Source: CAYRCU01 sp964422865
Lineage (GTDB): Bacteria; Patescibacteriota; Microgenomatia; UBA8517
Length of the DNA stretch: 64,000 nt
Direction: 5' to 3'
NCBI GenBank assembly: GCA_964422865.1
Contig: CAYRCU010000001.1
Coordinates: 14,278-78,277 of the forward strand
Position 1 is the first letter of the stretch; each line of letters opens with the position of its first letter. Position numbers and translations under genes: made by a program. Below the pieces are notes generated by a model that was not told where the DNA came from, did not search any database, and saw only the letters and a program-made list of their open reading frames with translations. This document shows positions 1 through 8,502 of this stretch, one piece after another.

Positions 1-995
1 TACGGAAAAGCGCAAACGGCTTTTTGAATTTTTCCTGCTATTTCTAATTCTTTTTTGGCAATAGCATGAACGTCTTCTGATTTTCTCACTCTTTCCAATT
101 CCCGTTTTAGTCTGGGGATTTTTAAGACATCGTAAAGCCTTTTTTGCTCCGCAGATATTTTTAAGCCGAGTTCGTGTATTACCGTAACAGGTGCTTTAAC
201 TTCCATCACCAACTTTTCTATCCCTCTTCTAAAAATGGCTGTTTTCATTTCTCTTTCCGGAGTTTCAATCGTCTTTACTATCTGTCTTTTTGATTTCTCT
301 TGAAGGCGTTGGATTGGTCCTTTTTTTGTTTCCCATGGTTTTTCTCCGTCGGCCCTGTATCCTTTTCTGGAAAGTGCCCCAAAGTACACTTGAAGCGACT
401 TGATTCTTCTTTTTTCAATTTCATCCGGAGAAGGGTTTTCTCCCAATCTTTTTACCCTTTTTTGGTAAGTCGCTTCTCCGAGAAACCATTCGTCAAGTTT
501 CTGTTTGTCTTCTTCGGTTAATGCTGTTTTGCGACTGTTTTTTCTTGTTAAAAAAGAGCCATATGCGTGAAACTCACGGGCAATTTTTCTTGCCAGTTCA
601 CTGCCGTCTTCAATGTGTGGGAGATATTCTTCCAAATACAAGCCCGCTTTTTTGAAAGTTTCACCCAGTTTGAAAATTTCTTTTGCCCTTTTTTCGCGCA
701 ACTTGGGTTTTTTGGCATAGGTGCCACGGTCAACTGCTTTTATCACATCTACCATCTCCCATAACTGTAAATCACGGGGAAGAAATAATGTTTGCCCTCC
801 TTGGTCATTTTTTTCAAGGATTTTTCTCCTACCCCTTTGCTTCCACCGCTCTCTTGAAATGAAGCGCGGCTCTATGGAATCATTTATTTCGCACCACTTG
901 GCAAAAAATTCCTGGGCGGGTGATTCGGAAAATGGAGTTTTTTCTACTGCTTTCCGTGTTTCCCAAATAAGCTCTGATTCAAAATTACCGGTCAT
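1..995 (-). CDS. Uncharacterised charged protein, 3' end cut by window edge
   Basis: The frame is open from an ATG at 995 to the left edge of the window without a stop, giving at least 331 residues; the C-terminus is missing. I do not recognise the family. The protein starts MTGNFESELIWETRKAV and is rich in Lys, Arg and Glu, with long predicted helices and no signal peptide, membrane segment or Cys motif, which suggests a soluble cytoplasmic, perhaps nucleic-acid-associated protein (inference). It lies downstream of another uncharacterised gene on the same strand, separated by a repeat cluster, so the two need not be co-transcribed. Consistent coding character over the full length makes the gene itself likely; its function is unknown. 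Confidence 0.7.
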   Translation of the reverse strand, partial: MTGNFESELIWETRKAVEKTPFSESPAQEFFAKWCEINDSIEPRFISRERWKQRGRRKILEKNDQGGQTLFLPRDLQLWEMVDVIKAVDRGTYAKKPKLREKRAKEIFKLGETFKKAGLYLEEYLPHIEDGSELARKIAREFHAYGSFLTRKNSRKTALTEEDKQKLDEWFLGEATYQKRVKRLGENPSPDEIEKRRIKSLQVYFGALSRKGYRADGEKPWETKKGPIQRLQEKSKRQIVKTIETPEREMKTAIFRRGIEKLVMEVKAPVTVIHELGLKISAEQKRLYDVLKIPRLKRELERVRKSEDVHAIAKKELEIAGKIQKAVCAFP

Positions 996-1080
996 TTTGT
1001 GTTATATATTATTCCACATTTTTGTCATTTTTGCTTCCTTTGTCATTTCTGCCCCTCATTGTCATTACCACCTCCCCCCA

Positions 1081-1166
1081 TTGTCATTCCCGCGAAAGCG
1101 GGAATCTAGCGGGAGTGACGGGAGAGTTGGGGATGCCCCTGGATTCCCGATCAGGTCGGGAATGAC
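1081..1166. repeat. dRS3-like palindromic repeat unit, copy 1
   Basis: Two perfect inverted repeats bound this unit: ATTCCCGC-GAAA-GCGGGAAT at 1086-1105 and ATTCCCGA-TCAGG-TCGGGAAT at 1143-1163, separated by about 37 bp. The arrangement resembles neisserial dRS3/NIME repeats and REP-like elements of other bacteria, in which short ATTCCC...GGGAAT palindromes flank a variable core (family knowledge; homology is not shown here). The second copy is at 1246-1332. Confidence 0.85.
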
Positions 1167-1245
1167 AGGGGGAAAAGTTGGGAATGACTGGGGAAAAGTT
1201 GGGAATGACGGGGGGGGAAAAGTTGGGAATGACAGAACACGCTCA
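1167..1245. repeat. Short tandem repeats between palindromic units
   Basis: About three imperfect copies of a 20-24 bp unit, a G run followed by AAAAGTTGGGAATGAC, fill the gap between the two palindromic units. A further diverged copy follows the second unit near 1334-1353. The G-run length differs between copies, as expected for slippage. Confidence 0.75.
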
Positions 1246-1332
1246 TTGTCATTCCCGCGGAAGCGGGAATCTAGAAGAAATAGTGGGTTGGTCTGGAAGT
1301 GTTCCTGGATTCCCGATCAGGTCGGGAATGAC
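1246..1332. repeat. dRS3-like palindromic repeat unit, copy 2
   Basis: The same architecture as copy 1: ATTCCCGC-GGAA-GCGGGAAT at 1251-1270 and ATTCCCGA-TCAGG-TCGGGAAT at 1309-1329. The outer arms match copy 1 almost exactly, while the core between the palindromes differs. It overlaps the 3' end of the neighbouring minus-strand gene. Confidence 0.85.
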
Positions 1333-1964
1333 AGGGGAGAAGTTGGGAATGACAGATTGGGAGTAGTAGTGAGATAATTCCAAAGCAGTGGGAGAGTTCC
1401 TGGTGGAATTGAGGCTGTTTTTGAGGTTGGTTTTGGTATATTTGAAAACCTTTCCCCAATTATTTGCATAACATCTGGGTCGTTTTTAATCTCGGACTTT
1501 CTTTCAAATCCCCTTCTGACTCTTTTGTTTAGTCTTAGCAGAGCTTCTTGTTTTTTTTCCGGAGTTTGGGCAACAACCATTTGAATTATGTCTGCTGCAG
1601 CTTGTTGAAGCCCCCTACCTCTTGTATATTCGTTTTCACCTATCCTACCTGCCCCATGCTTTTTGCCTGTTTCGTAGCAAAATTTAAGAAAATCAGATAA
1701 TTCTTCTTCTTCACCAAACACTGCAAGCATTGCATGAACCCTGTCTGAATCGTCCGGCCTGTCTGTTCTAAGATCGTCCGGCCTTGCGCGAAATTTGGTG
1801 GCGGCAAGGGATATCCGATCGTGTTCGGACAGATCGAGATTTAATCCTGCTTCTTTCAAAGCAGTCCTCATTGCCTCTATCTCTGCCTGTGTGAATTCGG
1901 TTATTTCCTGCGCGCTCCGCGGGTCTTTGGATCCCAGCAATGCAATTTTTTGTTCTGCCGACAA
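1317..1964 (-). CDS. Uncharacterised protein with repeat-encoded C-terminus
   Basis: A 215-residue frame starting at a TTG (1964); the frame is closed by TAA twelve bases upstream, and no ATG is available before the conserved-looking region. I do not recognise the family. The body is helical and charged, with no membrane segment. The last about 15 residues (ending NLSFPTSPLSFPT) are encoded by the repeat cluster, so insertion or expansion of the repeat has probably replaced the native C-terminus. Upstream of the repeat the frame has normal coding character. It could also be a truncated remnant of a larger protein. Confidence 0.55.
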   Translation of the reverse strand: MSAEQKIALLGSKDPRSAQEITEFTQAEIEAMRTALKEAGLNLDLSEHDRISLAATKFRARPDDLRTDRPDDSDRVHAMLAVFGEEEELSDFLKFCYETGKKHGAGRIGENEYTRGRGLQQAAADIIQMVVAQTPEKKQEALLRLNKRVRRGFERKSEIKNDPDVMQIIGERFSNIPKPTSKTASIPPGTLPLLWNYLTTTPNLSFPTSPLSFPT

Positions 1965-2004
1965 GAGAGCTCTTTATTTTGCCATACGGTAATTATATCA
2001 AATT

Positions 2005-2451
2005 TTACGACCTAGTTTTGTTTAGGGGTTTTGAGCTGGAAAAATCTTTTATGATAAATAGCTTTGCAAGGGCGATAGAAAATTGAATTAAATAAAAGAT
2101 CAACATGGTGGTAGCCACACTTGTGAATGGTTTTGTTGCCTCAAGGTGAGAACGGGCAAATATTCCTGCAAAAGCAAATAGTGAAAAAAACACTACAAAT
2201 AACCAGCCTACTCTTTTGTTCTTGAAAATGGCATATCCAGTGAATAGCCATGTGAGGATATAAAAGGCTGAAGGAAAAATGTAATAGATTAGAGGATATT
2301 TAGAGAACGGTTCAGGTTTTGCAATGTAGCTAACATAAAAAGATATTAAAGATATTAATAATATTAGCCCATTTAATGTGTACCAAAATGAAAGGATGAA
2401 GCGTACCAATAAATCATACTTTTTATTTAGTTTGTTGATGATTTTATTCAT
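2005..2451 (-). CDS. Small four-helix membrane protein
   Basis: A 148-residue protein with four strongly hydrophobic stretches at about residues 17-42, 54-74, 82-100 and 109-132, so an integral inner-membrane protein is expected. The N-terminus (MNKIINKLNKKYDL) is basic and should stay in the cytoplasm by the positive-inside rule. No enzymatic motif is visible. A TATAAT-like sequence lies 9 bp before the ATG and there is no clear Shine-Dalgarno site. It stands alone between unrelated genes. Function unknown. Confidence 0.7.
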   Translation of the reverse strand: MNKIINKLNKKYDLLVRFILSFWYTLNGLILLISLISFYVSYIAKPEPFSKYPLIYYIFPSAFYILTWLFTGYAIFKNKRVGWLFVVFFSLFAFAGIFARSHLEATKPFTSVATTMLIFYLIQFSIALAKLFIIKDFSSSKPLNKTRS

Positions 2452-2565
2452 AAAAGTAATATTATAATTTTTATATTACCATGTCGGAGTGATAAAGCAG
2501 ATTTCTTGATCTATTGGTATTTTGTAAGTAAAATATAAACTATAAGACGGGAGGTGGAGATATAA

Positions 2566-2790
2566 ATGTCTAGATCTAAAGAAGCGTCGCCAGAGTATGA
2601 GATTGATTTTTCGGCTTCTAAGTTTGCCGGGATGGGGACGGAATTGAATCCGATTATCCTTCCGCGGGAAACGTATATTGGAACTGCGTCATGGCCGTCA
2701 AAGGGTGAGATGTCGAAACCTCGTCGTGCGCCGGGTGAGAAAGGGGAAGTAGTTGCGCGTGAGGAAAAAGACGTCAATAAAAATTCCTGA
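2566..2790 (+). CDS. Small charged hypothetical protein
   Basis: A 74-residue frame preceded by a good Shine-Dalgarno sequence (GGGAGGTGG at about 2549-2557, roughly 10 bp from the ATG), which is unusual in this window and is the main reason for calling it. The C-terminal half is rich in Lys, Arg, Glu and Pro and looks disordered. No motif or family is recognised. It points towards the convergent thioredoxin-like gene. Confidence 0.5.
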   Translation: MSRSKEASPEYEIDFSASKFAGMGTELNPIILPRETYIGTASWPSKGEMSKPRRAPGEKGEVVAREEKDVNKNS

Positions 2791-2818
2791 TAGGGGAAGT
2801 GATGAAAAGGTTTTTTTG

Positions 2819-3370
2819 TTATTTCCACTTAATATTGCAGCCGCTGCTGGGGTATTGCTTTGCTTCCGGCTTTTTTCCGCCCAGCACTGCATCTATTGCC
2901 GCTCTTAAATCCTTGCCTGTCACCGGCTTATTATTACCGGGCCTGCTTTCATCTAACTGTCCCCGATAAACCAGTTCCTTGTTTTTGTTAAATAGAAAAA
3001 AGTCAGGGGTACAAGCCGCAGTAAAATCTTTAGCTACTTCTTGGCTCTCATCATATAAAATTGGAAACCTAAAATCATATTCCTCAACCATCTTTGCCAG
3101 GTTCTCCGGACTGTCATCAGGATAATTTTCCACATCATTTGCACTAATTCCCACGATAGCCACACGGCTTTCGTATTCTTGTGAAAGTTTGGCCAGCTCT
3201 TCGGCTACATGTGATACATAAGGGCAATGCCGGCACATAAAAATAATTAGAATCGGCTGATTTGTTTCGAAATCCTTTGAAGAAATTTTTTTGCCACTTA
3301 CTACATCAGGTAACTCAAACTCGGGCATCTTTGTTCCCAACTTAAGCATAGTGCTTTGTGTTAGTGCCAT
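2819..3370 (-). CDS. Thioredoxin-like redoxin (AhpC/TSA-type fold)
   Basis: A 183-residue protein with the redoxin fold: a beta-strand IIFM followed by CRHCPYV, a CxxC dithiol at about residues 46-49, and FPILYDE and CTPDFFLFN (the cis-Pro region) later. It belongs to the thioredoxin-like AhpC/TSA group often annotated as thioredoxin family protein. It probably reduces peroxides or protein disulfides in the cytoplasm, since no signal peptide is seen. The CxxC rather than a lone peroxidatic Cys favours a thiol-disulfide oxidoreductase role (inference). It follows SecA on the same strand after about 30 bp and may be co-transcribed. Confidence 0.85.
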   Translation of the reverse strand: MALTQSTMLKLGTKMPEFELPDVVSGKKISSKDFETNQPILIIFMCRHCPYVSHVAEELAKLSQEYESRVAIVGISANDVENYPDDSPENLAKMVEEYDFRFPILYDESQEVAKDFTAACTPDFFLFNKNKELVYRGQLDESRPGNNKPVTGKDLRAAIDAVLGGKKPEAKQYPSSGCNIKWK

Positions 3371-3400
3371 CTTAATGAGTTATTATATACGATTTATCAA

Positions 3401-6106
3401 TCATCCCTTCTGGGGATAGTGGCATTTTTTCCACTTCTTGCCGCTTCCGCACCAACAGGGGTCATTTCTTCCGATTTTTTTTCTTTTTATTGTTTGTGAG
3501 GTTTTGCCGGCTGCTGCCTGAAGCTTTTTAGTGGCTTCACTTGCGAGCCCTGTTTGATCTTCTGTATCTATATTTGTTTCAACTTTGTCTAAGGGAATTT
3601 CCGGAGCTACTCGCATGCCTACCCTAAAGATTCTTCGTGAAAGCTCTTCGTCAATTCTATCCAGGAGACTTTCAAAGAGTCCGTAAGCTTCGTTTTTAAA
3701 TTCCACCAAGGGATCCTTTTGGCCAAACGCTCTAAGGCCGACACTTTCTCTGAGGTTATCAATATGATCAATATGATCCATCCAAAGGTGATCTATGGAG
3801 CCCAGGTACGCGAAGCGTTCTATCTGACGCATGACTTTTGGGGTGACTTGGGTTTCTCTGGACTTGTGAGCAGTTTTTATCAAATCGAAGAGAAAATCAT
3901 GAAGTTTTTCTTTGTCTTTTAGGCTTTTAAGTTTGGTTTTTATCCCTTCTCTTGATTTTTCATCAAACGGAATAATTTCCAAGATGTTTACAAAGATACT
4001 TTCGTAATTTGGTTTTTCATTTTCCTCCGGCCAGGAAACAAGAATTATATAGTCCACTCTGTGCTTTAATTTTTCAAGAATCTCTTTTTTGAGACTTTTG
4101 CTTTTTAGAACCCTTTTTCTCAGGCCATAGATAATTTCTCTCTGTTGATTTGCTACATCGTCGTATTCTACGAGGCGCTTTCTTGCGTCAAAGTTAAATC
4201 CTTCTACTTTTGCTTGAGCTTGTTCAATGGCGCGGCTAACCAGTCTATTTTCTATCGGTTGATCCTCCGGAAGCTTTAGGCGATCCATGATGGAGCTTAT
4301 CTGCTCTCCACCAAAGATTCTCATTAGATCATCCTCTAAAGACAGATAAAAGCGGGAGGAGCCCGGGTCACCTTGACGGCCCGACCTGCCTCTTAGCTGA
4401 TTGTCTATTCTCCTTGACTCATGCCGTTCGGTTCCTATTACATGGAGTCCACCGAGTTTTATTACTTTATCGTGCTCTCTTTTCCAATTTTTGTATTCTT
4501 TTGATTTTTGATATTCTTCGGTGGTTTGCCCTTTTTTGCGCTCGGGAATGGCGCCCCCAAGAACTATGTCAACCCCACGACCGGCCATGTTTGTTGCGAC
4601 TGTTACCGCACCGGGCTTTCCCGCGTCAGCAATAATTGCAGCCTCCCTTTCATGGTTTTTGGCGTTTAGGACATTGTGGGGAATCTTTTTTCTTTTAAGA
4701 AGTTGGCTTAAGATTAAGTTTCTTTCGATGGAGGTTGTGCCCACCAGAACGGGTTGCCCTTTTTTGTGTAGTTTTTCAATCTCTATAGCCACCGCGCCGT
4801 ATTTTGCACGGGTGGTTTTGTAGACAAGATCCGGATGATCACGCCTTATCATGGGCTTGTGTGTCGGTATGGCAACTGTGTCGAGTCCGTATATTTTTTT
4901 GAATTCTTCGGCTTCCGTAACAGCTGTTGCCGTCATTCCGGAAAGCACCTCATACATTCTGAAATAGTTTTGAAATGAGATTGTAGCCAGGGTTTTGCTT
5001 TCCTGCTGGATTGTGACTCCTTCTTTTGCTTCGACAGCTTGGTGGAGGCCGTCTCCCCACCTGCGCCCGGGCATTAGGCGGCCTGTGAATTCATCCACTA
5101 TTACGACACCCTCTTCTTTGACCACATACTGCTGGTCTCTATGATAAAGTGCGTTTGCCCGGAGGGCGTTTTCAATATGGTGAATTGTGTCAAAATCCTT
5201 TTCGTAGAGATTTTTGACTCCCAGAATTTTTTCGACTTTTAAAATCCCATGCTCTGTTAAGTTTGCCGACCGGGATTTTTCGTCGATTATGTAATCTGTG
5301 TCCGGATTAAGTTTGCCTACAAGCTGGGCAAAGCGATAATATTTTTCGGTGGGTTCCGCGTCCGGTGCTGAAATAATAAGAGGAGTGCGTGCTTCATCTA
5401 TTAATATTGAATCCACTTCATCAACTATTGCAAAATAGTGGCCGCGCTGGGACATGTGATCAAGGTTGCTGACCATATTATCTCTGAGATAATCAAAACC
5501 AAATTCGTTGTTTGTCCCGTAAGTGATGTCGGCTTTATATGCTTCTTTTCTATCTGATGGTTTTAGGTGCTCCAAGCGTTCGTCGCCGTAGCTTTTATCA
5601 CTAAAGCTTGTGTCATAAATAAAGCTTTTTTGTTCTTGAGTTATTACTCCGACGGATAGCCCTAAAAGGTCGTAAATAGGTGCGTTCCAACCGGCGCCTA
5701 TTTTTGCCAAATAGTCATTTACGGTAACCAGATGAGCTCCCTTACCTGTAAGGGCGCGCAGATATAAGGGTGCTGCTGCTGACAGAGTTTTTCCTTCTCC
5801 CGTTTTCTGCTCCGCAACTTTACCCTCAAAGAGGGAAATTCCTGCCATAAGCTGTACATCATAGGGCCTTAAGCCAATTGTACGCCAAGCTGCTTCGCGG
5901 ACCAGGGCAAAGCTTTCCGGAATGAGGCTTTCAAGAGCCTCTCCTTTTTTTAATCTTTCTTTTAATTCAAGCGTCTTTCCCACAAAATCTTCGTTTTTGT
6001 ATTTTTTTGCTTTTTTGTCCAAGATATTTATTTTTTCAACTTCTTTTTGAAGGCGAGAAAGCTCTCTTTTGTTTATATCAAGGACTTTTGAGAATATGTT
6101 TAGCAT
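3401..6106 (-). CDS. secA: Protein translocase subunit SecA
   Basis: The SecA ATPase drives export of unfolded preproteins through SecYEG. The 901-residue protein has the complete family layout: N-terminal DEAD-like motor with Walker A (QKTGEGKTL, about residue 100), DEVDSILIDEARTP, the preprotein cross-linking domain, the second motor domain with TNMAGRGVDI and QLRGRSGRQGD, the helical scaffold and wing, and a C-terminal zinc-binding SEC-C motif (CWCGSGKKWKKCH). Length is normal for bacteria. The start MLNIFSKVLD is the usual SecA N-terminus. It is transcribed away from the bactofilin-like gene, from a 76 bp divergent gap. Confidence 0.98.
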   Translation of the reverse strand: MLNIFSKVLDINKRELSRLQKEVEKINILDKKAKKYKNEDFVGKTLELKERLKKGEALESLIPESFALVREAAWRTIGLRPYDVQLMAGISLFEGKVAEQKTGEGKTLSAAAPLYLRALTGKGAHLVTVNDYLAKIGAGWNAPIYDLLGLSVGVITQEQKSFIYDTSFSDKSYGDERLEHLKPSDRKEAYKADITYGTNNEFGFDYLRDNMVSNLDHMSQRGHYFAIVDEVDSILIDEARTPLIISAPDAEPTEKYYRFAQLVGKLNPDTDYIIDEKSRSANLTEHGILKVEKILGVKNLYEKDFDTIHHIENALRANALYHRDQQYVVKEEGVVIVDEFTGRLMPGRRWGDGLHQAVEAKEGVTIQQESKTLATISFQNYFRMYEVLSGMTATAVTEAEEFKKIYGLDTVAIPTHKPMIRRDHPDLVYKTTRAKYGAVAIEIEKLHKKGQPVLVGTTSIERNLILSQLLKRKKIPHNVLNAKNHEREAAIIADAGKPGAVTVATNMAGRGVDIVLGGAIPERKKGQTTEEYQKSKEYKNWKREHDKVIKLGGLHVIGTERHESRRIDNQLRGRSGRQGDPGSSRFYLSLEDDLMRIFGGEQISSIMDRLKLPEDQPIENRLVSRAIEQAQAKVEGFNFDARKRLVEYDDVANQQREIIYGLRKRVLKSKSLKKEILEKLKHRVDYIILVSWPEENEKPNYESIFVNILEIIPFDEKSREGIKTKLKSLKDKEKLHDFLFDLIKTAHKSRETQVTPKVMRQIERFAYLGSIDHLWMDHIDHIDNLRESVGLRAFGQKDPLVEFKNEAYGLFESLLDRIDEELSRRIFRVGMRVAPEIPLDKVETNIDTEDQTGLASEATKKLQAAAGKTSQTIKRKKIGRNDPCWCGSGKKWKKCHYPQKG

Positions 6107-6182
6107 GGGTAAATTTACTTACTGATTTTAGCAGACGAAAGTTGATATTGATACTTTAAAATACTAATGTTACTGTTAGGAT

Positions 6183-7355
6183 ATGAGGAGGTTTTTGCCG
6201 GGTTTTATTGTTGTGATTGTTGTTGGCTTATTGATGGCGCCCATGGCACTTGCCAGTTCGAAGACGGAAATTAGCAAGGATGTTGTGGTTTTGCCTAAAG
6301 AAAAAGTGTTAAATGAAGATTATTTTGCTGCAGGAGATATTGTGGAGATCTCGGGAACTGTAAATGGGGACGTGTACGTAGCCGGCGGACAGGTTTTTGT
6401 TGACGGCGTGATTAATGGAGACTTGATTGCGGCGGGGGGAGTTGTGTATCTTCTTGGAAAGGTTGAGCAAGATGCCCGAATTGGAGGAGGGCAAGTTGTG
6501 GTAGGGGGAGAGGTTGGAGGAAATATAACGATTGTTGGAGGGAGCTTGGAAATTGCAAATAATGCAAAGGTTGGCGGGAGCATGGTTGCGGCGGGGGGAA
6601 ATATTGTGGTGAATGCTCCAATTGCCGGAGAGATGAATGTTGTGGGAGGAAGCTTGACTGTTAATAACACAATTGACGGAGATTTAACAGCAAGGGTTGA
6701 ATCAGCAAGACTAACTTCTAATGCCCAGGTAAATGGTGATTTTGAATATTGGAGCCAGGAAAATGTTTTGGTTGACAAAAATGCTTATATTTCCGGAACT
6801 GTGAGCAGGCATGATGTTGCAGGTGACATTAAGGTTCCAAGTAAAAGAGATCTGACGAAAATTTGGGCTACTATCGGAGTGGCTTTGAAGTCGATAAGCT
6901 TTATGACAACTTTGATTGTTGGACTTCTTCTTATCAAGCTGTTTCCCAAGTGTATAAAGAATACATCGAGCAAGGTGAGTAAAAAGTTTTGGATCTCGTT
7001 TTTTGTGGGACTTTTGGGACTTATTGTTACACCAATATTGGTAGTGGTTTTACTCATTACGGTTATCGGCGCTCCTTTGGGGCTTATGATTGTCCCGCTG
7101 TTTATAACTTTTGTGTTTATTTCAAGAATTTTCGGAATAATAGCTTTGGGGAATTTGCTGACTGTGAAAGTTTTAAGGAAAAAAGAGAAAACAATATGGG
7201 GATTTGTAATTGGGATTTTGGTTTATTACCTTTTGACTCTTGTGCCTTTTGTTGGCGCAATTACAAAGGCTTTTATAGTTACAGCCGGATTTGGCGCCGG
7301 ACTTATGAGCAGTAAGAACACTTATATAAGTGCTCGAAAAGAAAATATTGTGTAG
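6183..7355 (+). CDS. Bactofilin-like polymer-forming envelope protein
   Basis: The protein has an N-terminal signal or membrane segment (residues 1-25), then about 150 residues of short glycine-rich beta-helix repeats (VNGDVYVAGGQVFVDG and similar turns) typical of polymer-forming or bactofilin-like domains, then a C-terminal region with three or four membrane helices (about residues 235-380). Proteins of this shape occur in many CPR and Firmicutes genomes and probably form an extracytoplasmic beta-helix tethered to the membrane; the exact role is unknown. The next gene, encoding a PspC protein, starts 8 bp after the stop, so the two form an operon that may act in envelope stress. Confidence 0.8.
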   Translation: MRRFLPGFIVVIVVGLLMAPMALASSKTEISKDVVVLPKEKVLNEDYFAAGDIVEISGTVNGDVYVAGGQVFVDGVINGDLIAAGGVVYLLGKVEQDARIGGGQVVVGGEVGGNITIVGGSLEIANNAKVGGSMVAAGGNIVVNAPIAGEMNVVGGSLTVNNTIDGDLTARVESARLTSNAQVNGDFEYWSQENVLVDKNAYISGTVSRHDVAGDIKVPSKRDLTKIWATIGVALKSISFMTTLIVGLLLIKLFPKCIKNTSSKVSKKFWISFFVGLLGLIVTPILVVVLLITVIGAPLGLMIVPLFITFVFISRIFGIIALGNLLTVKVLRKKEKTIWGFVIGILVYYLLTLVPFVGAITKAFIVTAGFGAGLMSSKNTYISARKENIV

Positions 7356-7363
7356 AATATTTT

Positions 7364-7804
7364 ATGGCTGCAAGAAAAAAGGTTCAAACTCCGCCAAGAT
7401 TGCTACGATCAGATAAGGACAGGATTATCGGTGGAGTAGCGGGGGGAATTGGAGAATATCTTGCTGTTGATCCGACACTTATTCGAATTGCTTTTATTTT
7501 GATAACACTTCTTGGGGGCAGCGGGATTTTATTGTATTTTGTACTTTGGCTAATTATTCCGTCAAATAAGTCACGGGACTTGTTGACCGGAAAGGAAAGT
7601 GTCAGAAAGAACGCAGAAGAAATCAAAGAAAAGGCAGAGGAATTTGCAACGAGAAACAATTCAAGATACCTGACCGGGCTGGTCCTTCTTGTTTTGGGAC
7701 TTATATTTCTTTTTGATAATTTCGGAATTCATTTTTTCGGCCTTTGGAAGCTTTGGCCGCTTGGGATAATTGCTTTATCCTTTGTTATCCTCAGTAAAAA
7801 GTGA
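7364..7804 (+). CDS. PspC-domain membrane protein
   Basis: A 146-residue protein beginning with a basic stretch and then the PspC domain signature (DRIIGGVAGGIGEYLAVDPT, about residues 19-38), followed by membrane helices at about 41-66. A charged linker (about 75-100) leads to two more helices with GLVLLVLGLIFLFDNFG, like the C-terminal module of LiaF/DUF5668 proteins. PspC proteins sense or buffer membrane stress. It is coupled to the upstream bactofilin-like gene and converges with a methyltransferase gene, overlapping its 3' end by 30 bp. Confidence 0.85.
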   Translation: MAARKKVQTPPRLLRSDKDRIIGGVAGGIGEYLAVDPTLIRIAFILITLLGGSGILLYFVLWLIIPSNKSRDLLTGKESVRKNAEEIKEKAEEFATRNNSRYLTGLVLLVLGLIFLFDNFGIHFFGLWKLWPLGIIALSFVILSKK

Positions 7805-8443
7805 GCGATTGGAACACAAAAACATTACATTCGCTTCCGGGAAAAAACGATCGACTCTAGAAAATACTTTTAGCAATTTTTTTTCGAATTCTATTGCTTT
7901 TTTTCTTCTGTCGCCTTGATAGAAACGATTAAAAACAGCGACTCCGCCAGGGCTTTTTAGGGACTTGTTGACGGAATTTAGAAACTTTTGCGATTCAAGG
8001 TGCTTTGGAAATTGATCTTTTACATATGTATCGATGCAAATTAGATCATATTTATTGTTTTTTTGGACAAATTTGGATGCGTCTTCTATGTTGATATCCA
8101 CTTTTTTGGGATCAAGATCAAAATATTTTTCCCCAAGACTTACGATAACCGGGTCTATGTCAACGCCTGTAACGGTGGCTTCAGGCCAATACTTGTGTAT
8201 CAGTTTTGCGATTGAGCCTCCGCCAAGACCCAATATCAGACAATTTTTTACTTTTGTTGTACGAATGGATTTTAGAGTGCTCTGCCAAATTTTTTTAGCT
8301 ATTCCTCCGGATTGAGTCAGTCCCCCACCTTTTATTTGAATTCCCCAGACAACATCTTTAATTACAGTAAGTTTGCCGTTTACCTTTGATTCTGCTTCTT
8401 CAAGAACTTTTGAATTTGAGAGAAAATCTGACACTTTGCTCAT
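7775..8443 (-). CDS. Spermidine synthase-like SAM methyltransferase-fold protein
   Basis: A Rossmann-fold protein with the SAM/aminopropyl-transferase signature LGLGGGSIAKLIHKYWP followed by VTGVDIDPVIVSLG. The N-terminal SKVNGKLTVIKD and GLTQSGG segments resemble spermidine synthase-like proteins. Whether it makes polyamines or methylates a small molecule cannot be told from sequence. I chose the internal ATG at 8443 (MSKVSDFL) because it matches the family N-terminus and avoids overlap with the divergent rarA; ATGs at 8470 and 8515 are possible, the last overlapping rarA by 13 bp. Its 3' end overlaps the PspC gene by 30 bp. Confidence 0.75.
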   Translation of the reverse strand: MSKVSDFLSNSKVLEEAESKVNGKLTVIKDVVWGIQIKGGGLTQSGGIAKKIWQSTLKSIRTTKVKNCLILGLGGGSIAKLIHKYWPEATVTGVDIDPVIVSLGEKYFDLDPKKVDINIEDASKFVQKNNKYDLICIDTYVKDQFPKHLESQKFLNSVNKSLKSPGGVAVFNRFYQGDRRKKAIEFEKKLLKVFSRVDRFFPEANVMFLCSNRSLFTEDNKG

Positions 8444-8502
8444 ATTTTGTGCTTTGATTGTAGCAGACATTTCTGAGACAATGGCTTGAACCGGGACCGT
8501 AT

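Noticed and set aside
721..1377. Long plus-strand frame across the repeat cluster
   Set aside because: It is antisense to the partial gene at 1-995 and its repetitive C-terminus comes from the repeats; composition is not protein-like.
6320..6778. Pro/Thr-rich 152-codon minus frame inside the bactofilin-like gene
   Set aside because: It is the antisense of glycine-rich repeats and has no independent support.
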